The position numbers and the translations under genes are program-made. Below the pieces are notes generated by a model. That model was not told where the DNA came from. It was given only the letters and a program-made list of their open reading frames with translations, and made no database searches. This document shows positions 33,641 through 45,727 of a stretch of 64,000 nt of DNA, piece by piece. Position 1 is the first letter of the stretch. Each line of letters starts with the position of its first letter. Source of the stretch: Viola odorata (lineage: Eukaryota; Streptophyta; Magnoliopsida; Malpighiales; Violaceae); the NCBI GenBank assembly GCA_963691705.1, contig OY829538.1, positions 32,632,836 through 32,696,835 of the forward strand. The letters run 5' to 3'.

Positions 33641-34017
33641 ATCACTCATCAAAAAGCCTTCCAACTCCTCGGCAAAGCAATCTTTTCCCAAAACAAACTC
33701 CTTTCCGGACTTTTCATGTCCTTTCATTCTTTTCCGTAAAAGTCCCATCGATTATTAGAACGCCCATGCATGTGCATCTTCATTCGAAGTCTATTCACTC
33801 GGATTGACATTGCGAACTGTAAATTATGTATCATGTTAGTAGCATCTTTATGAGTGTAAAACACTTAGCCTTGTTTCAGAGCGTGAGTGCAAACACTAAT
33901 ATCAGGTGAGGACTGCTTACGGCTGCAAGTCGTGGGAAAGTCTTGTCTTGGGGGTCGTTACCTCCTGAGCAGGACGCAGACGCATTCTAGGTTCGTATCA
34001 AGGCCGCTAGCATTAGC

Positions 34018-35040
34018 ATTCTTCTCCTCCCAGAGTGACAGCATAGTATAATTTCCAGCATAGCATCTTCTCCTCCCAGAGTGACCTTAGTTTAAATTTC
34101 CGCATTTCGCGTCGTCTCCTACGGGAATCGACGTTCTTTAAATTTCAGCATAGCATCTTCTCCTCCCAGAGTGACAGCATAGTATAATTTCCAGCATAGC
34201 ATCTTCTCCTCCCAGAGTGACCTTAGTTCAAGTTTCCGCATTTCGCGTCGTCTCCTACGGGAATCGACGTTCTTTAAGATTTCAGCATAGCATCTTCTCC
34301 TCCCAGAGTGACAGCATAGTTTAATTTCCAGCATAGCATCTTCTCCTCCCAGAGTGACAGCATAGTTTAATTTCCAGCATAGCATCTTCTCCTCCCAGAG
34401 TGACAGCATAGGTTTAATTTCCAGCATAGCATCTTCTCCTCCCAGAGTGACCTTAGTTTAAATTTCCGCATTTCGCGTCGTCTCCTACGGGAATCGACGT
34501 TCTTTAAATTTTAGCATAGCATCTTCTCCTCCCAGAGTGATAGCATAGTATAATTTCCAGCATAGCATCTTCTCCTCCCAGAGTGACCTTAGTTCAAGTT
34601 TCCGCATTTCGCGTCGTCTCCTACGGGAATCGACATTCTTTAAGATTTCAGCATAGCATCTTCTCCTCCCAGAGTGACAGCATAGTTTAATTTCCAGCAT
34701 AGCATCTTCTCCTCCCAGAGTGACCTTAGTTTAAGTTTCCGCATTCCGCGTCGTCTCCTACGGGAATCGACGTTCTTTAGATTTCAGCATAGCATCTTCT
34801 CCTCCCAGAGTGACAGCATAGTTTAGCTTCCAGCACAGCATCTCCTCCTCCCAGAGTGACCTTAGTTTAAGTTTCCGCATTTCGCATCGTCTCCTATGGG
34901 AATCGACGTTCTTTTGATTTCAGCATAGCATTCTCCTCCTCCCAGAGTGACAGCATAGTGTAGCTTCCAGCGTAGCGTTTCTTCTCCTCCCAGAGTGACA
35001 ACATAGCGTAGATCTACCTTTTTCATCTTTAGCATTTCTT
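34018..35040 (+). repeat. Composite tandem array of 46-bp and about 90-bp modules
   Basis: The core agcatagcatcttctcctc followed by ccagagtgac recurs about 20 times. A 46-bp module (ending agcatagtttaatttcc) alternates with a module of about 90 bp that adds cgtcgtctcctacggg and gaatcgacgttc. Successive 'gaatcgacgttc' marks are 136 bp apart or 136 plus multiples of about 47 bp, showing a higher-order repeat with variable numbers of the short module. Weaker copies continue to 35510. Confidence 0.93.
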
Positions 35041-35623
35041 CCCCTCTCAGAGTGATATCCTTCACATAATTCTACATTTCTGCATAATTATTTTCTTCCT
35101 CTTAGAGTTGACATCATTAGGGCGAAACGTTCATACATCTACGAATAGCGCGTCATCCTCCCTAGGCAACGTCTGTTGGGTGTCAGACCCCCCAGTGAAG
35201 CCGTCATTTACGTTGTCGTAAAATCACTTTTCATCCCTAGCAGAGTAGTCATCATTTACACTTCCTGCAACTTATGTTTCTCTCAATACCCGAGTAGATC
35301 TAAGCTTATATCTTTGCAGGATCAATAACCTATCTCCTCCTCCCAGAGCGACATCAAGCAATCACCTGTTAATCCCTAGTGATGACAACAGCAATTTCCT
35401 CCTCCCAGAGTGACAGCAATCAATCTCCTCCTCCCAGAGTGACGGCAAGTAATCACCTTTTACCCCCAGTGGTAGCATCAATCAAACTACCTCCTCCCAG
35501 AGCGACATCATCACTGTAGGTTTGAGGTAAGACCTGTTGTGTCGCCAAAATTCGGATATATATAGGGGCGGCTGTCTTTACTGCTTATCAAATCCTTCGA
35601 TAAGACAGTAAAGAGGGGGCAAC

Positions 35624-38600
35624 TGTTGATACCCAAATTTTGACGCCATTTTTAATCAATTTTAGCATTTCTGTCATTTATTTAATTTACTGTCATTTTT
35701 ACTTGATTTACAGTCATCTGTAGTTAGTTTACTATCGCTAGCATTTTTAGCTGTTTCGTTGCATTTTTGCATCGTCGTTAGCATCGTCAGCTTTCGAAAT
35801 CGCATTTTCAATTTTTCGGCATGCATTTTCATTATTATTATTAATATTATTTTTAGCCTAAAAAAATCACGTTTTAGACTATCCGGCAGTCGTATGCTAG
35901 TTTTTCTGCATTTTTGGTCATCTCACGAATTTTAGGATTTTTAGGGTTTTAGCGCATTTTTTAGTATTTTTATTATTTTATTAATATTTTTATTCGAGCT
36001 TTTATTGGACCCGAGTAAGTCTGCTCGAACCACAGCTTGACTTTTAAATGTTTTCCATCAACTAGTTGCTAGCTTTTTTTCTGCTCGCAACGGTATACAG
36101 CGTTTCGCGTAATTTTCGGCGTAACGTTTTTATTTTTCCGTTCCCGCGTTTCGCGCTTTTGAACGCGGAAATAAACGCGTCAAACGCGAAATTTTCATGC
36201 TTCGCTGTATACGGTTAAAACCGTCATATTTTTCTCTACGCGCTGGTACCCTCGGATCGAAAAGTCTGAGCGTTTGCTCGCAGGACTCAGCTCGAGCCCA
36301 TTTAAATAAATTAAAGGGCATTTTAATCACAATCGTTGATCTGGTCAACTCAAGAAAAGTCAACCAGATCAACGGTTGACAAATTAAAGGGGCATGGTGC
36401 ATGGCACACGCGAACGGCCATGGACGTGCGTGAATAGGGGAGCGAGCCACCGAGCTGCTCGCTCCCGTCCCCTCGGCCGTTACCTGTCCCCTCGGCCATC
36501 ATCACAACGCCCCTAGCCCAGCCACCTCACGGCCGTAGCCCCGCCAGCGTGAACAACACCACCACGCGCAGCTCCTTCTCCCTCTCCTCCACGCGATTTT
36601 CTCCTATAAATAGGAGCTCCCATTCAACGTAAAAACGGCACCAAAATCGCAAGAAACCCTTGCTCCTTCTCCCTCTTGATCAGCTTGCTCATATTGAGCG
36701 ACAATCGTCCAGTTCAAAGTTTGAAACGTGAGCTTTCTCTCTCTAGCTCATCTTCGGTTTTTCTGCGCAAGTTTTCTTTAATTTCGTTTGGCTTGATTTT
36801 GAGCAAATAAATTGATTGTTTTTGTGCTATTAATTCACATACGTAATGTAGATTAAATACATGCTTTCAATTTTGAAAATCGTTGGCTAGATTGTTCGAA
36901 TTAATTAGTTTTTCAATAATTAACGGTTCGGTCGTTTTTTCGAAATTAAAGTTTGTACGAGTCAAACTAAAAATCGAGGTTTATACGGTCGGAAAGTCGT
37001 CGAAGAGACGAACATTTCGGTAAGTCCATTTTTCAAAACGGCCAAGTGTGGCCGGAGTTGGGTCGCCGGCAGTAGCTCCGGCGACCAAGGGAGGGGGTGA
37101 TGAATAGTGCCATGCCTATTCATCACACGGCGCCGTTTTGGCCCCCTCCCAAGTTTTCAAAGTTTTCAATTAGGTCCCTCCGATTTTTAATTCTTTCCGA
37201 AATTTCAAATCGCAAGTTTTTCGTAAAAATAATTCGTACGCATCGTACGTTAATTTCTCGTATTATCAACTGTTTAATTTTCTGCACTTATCAACTGTTT
37301 AATTTTCTGCACTTATCAACTGTTTAATTTTCTGCACGTATCAACTGTTTAATTTTCTGCACTTATCAACTGTTTTAATTCTTAGCACTTTAAATTTCCG
37401 CACTTTATTTTCTGCAATTTAAAAATTCAGTTATTTATTTTTACTGCCTACATGGACGGTCGCACTTTAATTTCCGCAATATCAACTGCTTTAATTTTTC
37501 GCAAAACTGCTGGAAATCCTTCCGCAATATCAACAGTTTTATTTTCTGCAAATATCAATTGTTTTATTTTCCGCAATATCAACTGCTTTAATTTTTCGCA
37601 CAACTGCTAGAAATCCTTCCGCAAATATCAACTGCTTTATTTTCTGCAAATATCAATTGTTTTATTTTTCGCAAATATCAACTCTCTACTTTCTGCAAAT
37701 TATCCAACTGTTAAATTCTCGTATGCTTAAAATCAATCATTTTTCGCATGCAATCAACGTAGATATTAAATTCTCCCATGCGTAAAATCAATCATTCTTC
37801 GCATGCAATCACATAGATGTTAGATTCTCACATGCTTAAAATCAATCATTTTTCGCATGCAATCAACGTAGCATTTTAATTCTCACATGCGTAAAATCAA
37901 TCATTCTCCGCATGCAATCATGTAGATGTTAGATTCTCACATGCTTAAAATCAATCATTTTTCGCATGCAATCAACGTAGCATTTTAATTCTCACATGCG
38001 TAAAATCAATCATTCTCCGCATGCAATCACGTAGATGTTAGATTCTCACATGCTTAAAATCAATCATTTTTCGCATGCAATCAACGTAGATATTAAATTC
38101 TCCCATGCGTAAAATCAATCATTCTTCGCATGCAATCACGTAGATGTTAGATTCTCACATGCTTAAAATCAATCATTTTTCGCATGCAATCAACGTAGCA
38201 TTTTAATTCTCACATGCGTAAAATCAATCATTCTTCGCATGCAATCACGTAGATGTTAAATTCTCACATGCTTAAAATCAATCATTTTTCGCATGCAATC
38301 AACGTAGCATTTTAATTCTCACATGCTTAAAATCAATCATTTTTCGCATGCAATCACGTAGCATTTTAATTCTCACATGCTTAAAATCAATCATTTTTCG
38401 CATGCAATCACGTAGATGTTAGATTCTCACATGCTTAAAATCAATCATTTTTTGCATGCAATCAGCGTAGCATTTTAATTCTCACATGCTTAAAATCAAT
38501 CATTTTTCGCATGCAATCACGTAGCACTGTTAAAATTCTCACATGCGTAAAATCAATCATTTTTCGCATGCAATCACCATAGCATTTAAATTCTCGTATG

Positions 38601-39735
38601 TGTAAAATCAATCATTTTTCACATACGATCAACCCAACATTTAAATTTCGTATGCGTAAAATCAATCATTTATCGCATGCAAATCAGCTCAGCATTTAAA
38701 TTCTCGTATGCGTAAAATCCATCATTTTTCGCATACAAACAACTGTCATCATTTTTGTCAAACCCAGCATCTCACTTTCGTATACGCAAAATTCATCATT
38801 TCTCGTATGCAATCAACTGTCATTTAAATTTTCGCACTCATAAAATTGTTTACTTCTTTCTCAAGCTATCACTAATACTCTCACTTTGTAGGTTTTAAAT
38901 TCAAGCTTCGCTCGAAAGTACGCCTTTCGATTCCCTTTTATTTATTCAGCGCTTTTTTCGTAAAATAGCAGTCGTACGCATGATATATAGAACTGTTAGA
39001 ATTAAAATCAACCCACATGAACAACGTGTTTAAAGAGTCGCTTCAAATGCCATATTCATGTGATTTTAAATTCTCGCATATATTGACTGCATGTACATGG
39101 GGACTTTCGATCCCACATCAGTTTTCCACTTCAAAAAACCAATCATTTAAAATTGGTACTCTGTTAGCAATCCATGATAGGTTCACATAGCAATCAATCT
39201 AATCATGCATGGCCCGATGATGAAATAAGAGGGCGCTCATTCAGTCTTACAGAAAATTCAGTCCCATCACGTTACGGTCAAGAATAATAGATTGATCTTG
39301 ATAAACGGTAACCCCGTCCGAAAGATCTTTTTTATTATTTTTGAACGGTCCCGATTGTGGAAAAGGCTAAAGTGACGATTCCTCTGAGGGCCCCCTTTTT
39401 CAAAATAAAACGCATTTTCATCAAAACACCTTTTAAACACCTCTCTCATCAACCGGTAACCGTTTTCGGATGTGACTCGGGTGCCTAACACCTTCCCGAG
39501 ACCATAATACGACCCCGAACCTTTTGTCTGGGGTCCAGACCCTTTTTTTGTGCCTTTAGTTTTTTTACTTATTATATTTCCTATGCCATGACGATTAAGG
39601 TTCCCTAAAGCCTAGCAACCAAATTAGGGTGGCGACTTCATTGCATGTTGCGAGGCGTCTGTCTACGCTGAGCATTGTAAGGTCCCAAATTTCGTTGCAC
39701 ACTCGCGAGTTTTTAATTTTCGTAGGGGCGCGACA
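35624..39735 (+). repeat. 3' LTR of element F
   Basis: 4112 bp, TGTTGATACCC...GGGGCGCGACA. It matches 18118-22221 except for about 30 small differences by eye, including a 7-bp insertion near 36400. TATA at 36605-36611, with the same arrays. It is followed by the target duplication GGCCC at 39736-39740. Confidence 0.96.
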
Positions 39736-39740
39736 GGCCC

Positions 39741-40300
39741 AGAATCAGCCCCAAAATGTTTAGGCACCTCAAAACCAGTCCCAACAACCCCTTTAAACCT
39801 TCAAAACTTTATGCCTAGACCACCCCAAAATCAAACTAATGCACCTCTACAACTAACAGCACCACCACAACAATTGCAAATAGTTGGACCCACCATTGAG
39901 GATACCTTGAATAAGTTTATTCAAGCGAATCAAGCAGTTACGACCAACATGCAGAAGCAAATCAACAAGCTGATGGAGAGTGATAAAAGTCAGCAAAGGA
40001 GATTGCCTTTCAATACAGTGGACAATCCCAAGCATAACGTGAGTGCAATCATTTTGAGGAGTGGAAGAGACCTACCTGAGAGAGTAGAGACTTGCATATG
40101 AGCAAGAGATGCAGCTACCAAAAATAGAGCAAGAGGCAGAAGTTGTCTCAGAACTAAAAAAAATAGATAGAAGAAGAAGTCAGCCAAGAACTACACAAAC
40201 ACTACACTCCAACAGGAGGAACAGATAATCCTTCCACCTTTTCCACCTAGTTCTGCAAAGACTAATAAGGGAAATGAGGAAAGGGAATTTATGAATATAT
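39741..40300 (+). pseudogene. gag: gag C-terminal part of element E
   Basis: Continues the reading broken at 18117. The frame 39811-40101 encodes TIEDTLNKFIQANQAVTTNM, a coiled-coil-like region, then NVSAIILRSGRDLPE, the conserved box before protease in this lineage. TAG or TGA codons precede and follow it. Confidence 0.78.
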
Positions 40301-40327
40301 TTTAAGAAAATAACAGTTAATATCCCC

Positions 40328-41299
40328 ATGTTACATTTAATTGTTAAAGTTCCAAGTTATGCCAAATTCCTTAAAAAAATATGTACCAACAAGAAGAAAC
40401 TTGCAGGAATGGAAAGAATTAACTTGAATCAAAGTGTGTCTTCAGTGTTGCAGGCCAAACTCTCAGAGAAGTGCAAAGACCAGGGCACATTCGATATCCT
40501 TTGCAAGACAATAGAGAAGGCCTTGTGTGACTTGGGAGTGGGTATAAATGTTATGTCTCTCTCAGAGTATGAGAAGCTCAACATTGGAAAAATGAAGGAG
40601 AATAGAGTGGTCATTCAACTTGTTGATCGATCAATCATCTCAGGGAACTCTACAGATGTTCTCTTGGGCAAACTATTTTTAAGGACTACAAGAGAAATAG
40701 TTAATGTGTATAATGGATGTCTCACTTTGGAGTATGATGGCAAGGTGATAAAATTTAATATGTATGATGCCATTAAGTACCTAAACGAGATACACAGTCT
40801 GAACTTTATGGACGTTTATGAGCCTATTACAAATGAGGTTTATGAAATTAATGAAATTGACCCACTTGATTATGCTCTTAGTAGGGGGATAGAAGAAGAA
40901 GAATTGAAAAAGTTGAAAGAAGAGTTTGTTATTAACAGTTATTTGCAGGAAACAATGGAAGAACTTAAAGTTTATGATTATTTATTTGATCATACTATTA
41001 ATACTGAACTCCCAAAAGTTTACACTAAACTTTTACCTTCTACTATGCAGCCATTAGAGATTGAACTAATGACACTGTCGGACCACCTAAAGCATGTCTT
41101 TCTTGACCAAAAGGCCACCCTCCTAGTGATAATTTCCAGCAAGATGAACAAAGTGGAAGAAGAGAAGTTGGTGGCATTACTAAAAAGGCACAAAGAAGCA
41201 ATTGGATGGACGATAACAGATATCAAGGGGATATCCCTAAGTGTGTGCACTCATAAAATCAGTTTGGAGGAGGACAAGAAGACAATCCGACAACCATAG
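40328..41299 (+). pseudogene. Protease and linker of element E
   Basis: Open frame with VPSYAKFLKKICTNKKKLAG, the active-site-like CDLGVGINVMS (Asp at 40529-40531) and STDVLLGKLFLRTTRE. Compared with element B, about 30 residues between IQLVDRS and NSTDVLLG are missing, so part of the protease fold is deleted. The linker includes LKHVFLDQKATLLVIISSKM and IGWTITDIKGIS. RT begins after the TAG at 41297. Confidence 0.82.
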
Positions 41300-42130
41300 A
41301 AGAGGCTTAACTTCCAATGATGGAAGTTGTGAAAAAAGAGGTTCCTAAGTTGCTAGATGTTAGTGTCATCTATCCAATTTTCTAACAGTGATTGGATATC
41401 CCCTGTGCAGGTAGTCCCAAAAAAGATGGGGATTATAGTGGTAGAAGGAGAAGATGGCGAGTACTAACTAGGGTACAAAATGGATGGACGGTCTGTATTG
41501 ACTACATACGCCTCAACAATGTGACCAGGAAAGATCACTTCTCCTTGTATTTTTTTGATCAAATGCTTGAGAGGTTAAGAGATAAGTCCCACTACTATTT
41601 TCTTGATGGTTACTCACGGTTTCACCAAATTTTCGTGGCCCCTAAAGATCAAGAGAAAATAACTTTTACTTGCCCTTTTGGAACATTTGCATATAGAAGT
41701 GTCATTTGGTTTCTACAATGCTCTTACTACATTTGAAAGATGCATGGTTAGCATATTTTCTGATGATGTAGACAAAAGCATTGATCACCGCCTTAAAAAC
41801 CTTGAAAATATGAAAAGATGCATTGAGACTAATTTAGTTTTGAATTTTAAAAATAGTCATTTCATGGTAGATCAAGGCATAGTTCTTGGCCATGTAATCT
41901 CTCAAGAAGGAATAAAGGTAGACCAAGCTAAAATAGATATTATTAAAAACCTACCTTACCCCTCTTGTGTTAGAGAGATTCATTCTTTCCTTAGACATTC
42001 AGGGTTTTACAGGCGTTATACCAAAGATTTCTCTAAGGTGGCAGAACCCATATGCAAACTTCTCCAAAAAAAATTGAGTTTAATTTTGATGATGCTTGCA
42101 AGAAGGAATTCAATGAGCTGAAGGAGAAGC
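41300..42130 (+). pseudogene. Reverse transcriptase of element E, catalytic motif missing
   Basis: Recognisable parts in shifting frames: NGWTVCIDYIRLNNVTRKDH, YFLDGYSRFHQIFVAP, ALTTFERCMVSIFSDDVDKS, NLVLNFKNSHFMVDQG, LGHVISQEGIKVDQAK and HSGFYRRYTKDFSKVAEP. Between the SIFSDDV part and the next block (RLKNLENMKR) the segment that should hold the catalytic FMDD is absent. At least two frameshifts are seen (about 41690 and 42110). Inactive. Confidence 0.85.
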
Positions 42131-42149
42131 TCATCACTACCCTAGTGAT

Positions 42150-42560
42150 CGAAGCACCAGACTGAAGCTTGCCCTTTGAAATCATGTGTGATGCTAGCAA
42201 CTCGGCAGTTGCAGCAATTCTTGGCCAAATAAAAGGAAAAGAATTACATGTGATCTACTAAGCCTTAAAGATGTTGGATGATGCTCAGAGAAACTACACC
42301 ACTACAGAAAAAGAGTTATTTTCTATAATATTTTCTCTTGATAAATTTAGATCTTACTTGCTAGGAACTAAAGTTATCATCTTCTCTGACCATGCAGCCT
42401 TGAGGTACCTCTTGGCGAAGAAGGAGGCCAAACCTCGATTGATTAGATGAATATTACTACTCGAAGAATTAAACCTAGAGATCAGAGACAAGAAAGTAAG
42501 GGAGAACCTAGTTGCTGACCACTTGAGCAGGATTTCTATCAACAAAGATTCAGAGTCAGT
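42150..42560 (+). pseudogene. RNase H of element E
   Basis: In one frame with stops, the text shows FEIMCDASNSAVAAILGQ (catalytic Asp), [20 protein letters not shown] (Glu) and [20 protein letters not shown] (Asp), then ENLVADHLSRIS. TGA or TAG replaces several Trp codons, for example at 42163 and 42448. It is no longer translated as one piece. Confidence 0.8.
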
Positions 42561-42639
42561 GAAGGATGACTTCCCGGATGAACATCTATTCCTTGTTCAA
42601 ACAGTAAGTCCATAGTATTCTAAAATTTTCAATTACTTG

Positions 42640-43918
42640 GCCACTAGTAAGTTTTATGGTGAATTCTCTACCTATGAGAAGACTAAAATCAAGAAAGACT
42701 CTAGACATTATGTGTGGGATGAGCCATATATGTGGAGAATCGGTGGAGAATCGGTACTGGTCAGATTTTGAGAAGATGTGTGGAGAGTCATGAAATCCCT
42801 TCCATATTGAAATTTTGTCATGCCTCTGCCTGTGCGGGGAATTTTGGTGCAAAGAAAACTACTTTTAAAATCTTAGAGGCAGGATTTTATTGGCCCACTA
42901 TGTTTAGTGATAACTATCTATTTTTTCAAACATGCGTTGAATGCTAGAGAACAGGAAACATATGTTCTAGAAATCAAATACCAATGAATCATTTTTATCA
43001 TGTGAAATAATTGATCTACAGGGTATAGATTTTATGGGCCCATTCCCCAACTCATGTGGAAATTTCTTTATCCTTTTGCCTGTTGATTATGTTTCTAAGT
43101 GGGTAAAAGAAAAGGCAACAAGGATTGATGATTCTAGAACTGTTATTTCCTTTCTCAAATCTAACATATTAAGCATGTTTAGAGTTCCATGAGTGATCAT
43201 TAGTGATCGATGAACCCATTTTTGTAACAGAATTGTTGGAGCATTGTTTAGGAAGTACAACATTACTCATAGAGTGTCAACTGATTACCACCCGTAGACC
43301 AATAGCCAAGCAGAAATATCGAATAGAGAAGTGAAATCTATCTTGGCCAAGATAGTCAATCCCTCAATGAAGGATTGGAATTAGCGGCTGAATGATGTGC
43401 TCTATGCCTATAAGACAGCCTATAAGACACCAATTGGTATGACCCCATACAAATTGGTGTATGGCAAGACATTCCATCTACCCGTGGGGATGGAGCATAA
43501 GGCCTATTAGGCAATCAGGCAATTCAACTTAGAGATGACTGAGGCTGGAAAACAAAGGAAGCTACAACTCCATGAGCTATAAGAATTGAGGAACCATGCC
43601 TATGAAAATTCATTGATCTTCAAGGCCAAGACAAAAAAGTACCATGACAAGAAGATTACTAAGAAGAATTTCTTTGCTGGGCAGGAAATCTTACTTTATG
43701 AGTCCAAGTTTAGATTTTTTTCTTGCAAATTAAAAACAAAGTGGACTGGACCTTTTGTTATTACTAATATTTTTCCTCATGGTACAGTTGAGATCCAAAA
43801 TACTAAAATAGGTGTCATATTCAAGGTGAATGGGCAGCGATTGAAGCCCTACTTCAAAGGATTCAAAGGACACACAGTGGAAGAAGAAATGGTGGATGAG
43901 CCACCACCAATGGAGTGA
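42640..43918 (+). pseudogene. Integrase of element E
   Basis: The zinc finger is visible as KFCHASACAGNFGAKKT (a His replaced by Asn), then [16 protein letters not shown] (first Asp), VIISDR with a TGA before THFCN (second Asp), and SQAEISNREVKSI (Glu). The last 110 codons (43586-43918) are open and encode ENSLIFKAKTKKYHDK, KWTGPFVITN and VNGQRLKPYFKGF. Many TGA, TAG and TAA codons interrupt the core. Confidence 0.85.
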
Positions 43919-44960
43919 AATATATCCATATGTCTATCCTAAGACAATAACTAAGGGCACTGCTTGGGAAGCATCCTATGTTTTTATTTATTTTGTTTTA
44001 TTTTATAATAAAGTTTGATTTCTCTCAGAATCTAATAACTTCTCATCTTTCTTGACAAGGTACTAAAGGTGACCAAGAAGAGGGATACTGAAGGAGATGT
44101 CAGTTGGTTGCGCTCTTGGCCAAGAAAGGCGTCTCTGCCACGTAGCTAGACAACAAAAAAGAGAAAGGGTATAAACAAGACTCTTGGCCAAGAACACACC
44201 CACTACGCCCTCAACCTTTCAGTTACCTGCAAAAGGAACTTCCCTCAAACTCTCCAGCACCCTTTCTTCTCCTCCTTAACGGTCACTACTTCATTAATGG
44301 GACGACCCAAGAGAGCTGTTAGAGGAGCACGTAGACGTGGTTGCACCTCCACTACTCCTGATTGAGCTTAATTTGTAGTAGTTTTACTACCTGTTTTCAT
44401 GCATCTTGAATGGTGATTCTACTGATATGAGTATGATTTCCATGCTTTTTGCAGAAAGCATTCCTAAAAAGCAAAGAGTGGAAAAGGCAAAAAATAGTCA
44501 ATTCTGGGCATAATGGAGCAAACACGTTTCTTGTTCACTCTCTTGACCAAAATGAGCTATCTGGGTTGGCAGAAGATTCCTTCTTTCCGAGCGATACTTG
44601 CAGAAGAAGTCCAACGCGATCATGATTGCTAGTCTTACCCGTAGAAGAGTTGGAGTGGCATCCTGCCTTCTTTATCTCGACTTTATAGACTTCTAATCGG
44701 AGAGGAAGAGTGATTAAAGACAATTAAAGTTTAATTAGGATTTATTTATTTTTAGCGATATTATTGAGGAAGAAAACTATATATAGTCTGCCTAGGTTAT
44801 TGAGAAAGGGCTCTTCGTCCCTTCTCTTGGTTTTTACTTCTGTTTTCATATTCCGAACTTGCTCCTTCGTTTCTTCACAGAAACAGAGGATTTTTATATT
44901 CTAATACATCTTTTGTTTTCCTTAAACATGAGTATGAGTAGCTAAATAAATCGTTCTTAG
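43919..44960 (+). other. 3' region of element E: spacer, short ORF start and LTR remnant
   Basis: After integrase there is an AT-rich spacer, then at 44297 an ATG opens a short basic frame (MGRPKRAVRGARRRG) that stops after 22 codons. It sits where element B has its charged ORF. From about 44700 the sequence looks like an LTR: a TATA-like CTATATATAG at 44777-44786 and text similar to the left LTR from about 44840 to 44960. The right edge and target duplication are not found. Confidence 0.5.
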
Positions 44961-45727
44961 TACCCAAATATAATTTATGACCTAGCATACTTGTAAAATT
45001 AAATAAAAATAGTAATTCAAATAAATAAATAAAGAGAATTGTTGATATGTTAGATAGACACAGATAAACGAGCAGTTAATTTGATTGTCACGACGTTATT
45101 ACAAAAAACAAAAATTCAATGTTAAATATTTTTAACAAATAAATTGAAACATGACCACCAAAAGTTACTCTTAAATTTTCAAAGTTGTCATTAAAGTTCT
45201 ATTTTGTTTATATAAATTTAATTATATAAATTTTCTGTTTTTCTAAAATTTAAATATGCATGTAAGATATTTTGTAAATTCTTAAAATTTTCTAGATTTT
45301 TTTTGGTTTTTGTTAAATTTTTGTATAATTATTTTATTTTATTATCTTGATTTTTTGCGAAATTTAAAACATATTTAAAATTAACGAAGTTTGTCTCCAT
45401 TTATAATTATTGTCACGGCGATGGATAAATGTCTAAGACTAGATGAGACAAAAAAAATATTTGAGATTAAAAACAATCATTTTGACAAACGTTGAGTAGC
45501 AGACTGTGTATTAAACCGATCTTATGTCTCAAACATACCACATAAGTCATTTGGGCTCATGTTTTCCAATCAGACGGGCTGACCAAATTAAATCCATAAA
45601 TATGATTTATTTTTATAACGTTGAATATTATTATGGAATATTTATATAGATGATATGTTATGGTGGGCACAGTGATAAAGTACTATTGTAATGTGTTTTT
45701 TCTGAACACGGGTGTGGGAAGAATTGT
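44961..45727. other. AT-rich intergenic stretch 3' of the WSD gene
   Basis: No ORF, repeat array or RNA gene is recognisable. It lies between the decayed LTR of element E and the stop codon of the minus-strand acyltransferase gene, so the 3' untranslated region and terminator of that gene must be in its right end. I cannot mark a poly(A) signal with confidence. Confidence 0.6.

Larger units (their letters stand above)
30655..35623 (+). other. Long 3' untranslated region of element F
   Basis: About 5 kb without a supported gene; open frames here are repeats read in frame. It has unique-looking sequence to about 32900 (a block around agccccgctgcaca occurs twice, near 31660 and 32043), a homopurine tract at 32917-33022, a repeat of about 68 bp (33095-33260), a 30-bp array (33361-33631), a composite array (34020-35010) and cctcccagag repeats to 35510. 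It ends in a purine-rich tract AAGAGGGGGC (35611-35620) just before the 3' LTR, the likely polypurine tract. Hypervariable repeats in this place are known for Ogre and related elements. Confidence 0.85.
18118..39735 (+). mobile_element. Ogre/Tat-type giant LTR retrotransposon (element F), deletion derivative
   Basis: 21,618 bp bounded by 4.1-kb LTRs (TGTTGATACCC...GGGGCGCGACA) and a GGCCC target duplication (18113-18117 and 39736-39740). Ogre marks are present: very long LTRs, the primer site TGGCGACTTCACTGGGGA, an extra ORF before gag, a likely intron between protease and RT, and tandem repeats in a long 3' untranslated region. RT beyond its N-terminus, RNase H and the integrase core are deleted at about 30133. 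The LTRs differ by about 30 small changes by eye (under 1%), so insertion is recent and enzymes must have come from another copy. Confidence 0.93.
16088..44960 (+). mobile_element. Second Athila-like element (E), split by the Ogre insertion
   Basis: The left part 16088-18117 has an LTR tail, a primer binding site and the N-terminal half of gag. The right part, from 39736 on, has the rest of gag, then protease, RT, RNase H and integrase. The join is exact: removing 18118-39735 and one GGCCC copy restores a continuous gag reading (NFSW before, QNQPQN after). Stops and deletions are numerous, so it is older than the insert. The right LTR is recognised only by similarity of 44860-44960 to 16125-16230; its right edge is not defined. 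Confidence 0.82.

Noticed and set aside
33166..33758. Long open frames on both strands over the repeat array
   Set aside because: They result from a 30-bp repeat, which keeps all frames open, and have no independent coding evidence.
34119..35065. Minus-strand open frames of 67-102 codons with repeated MLEIK-like text
   Set aside because: Pure products of the 46-bp and 90-bp tandem modules.
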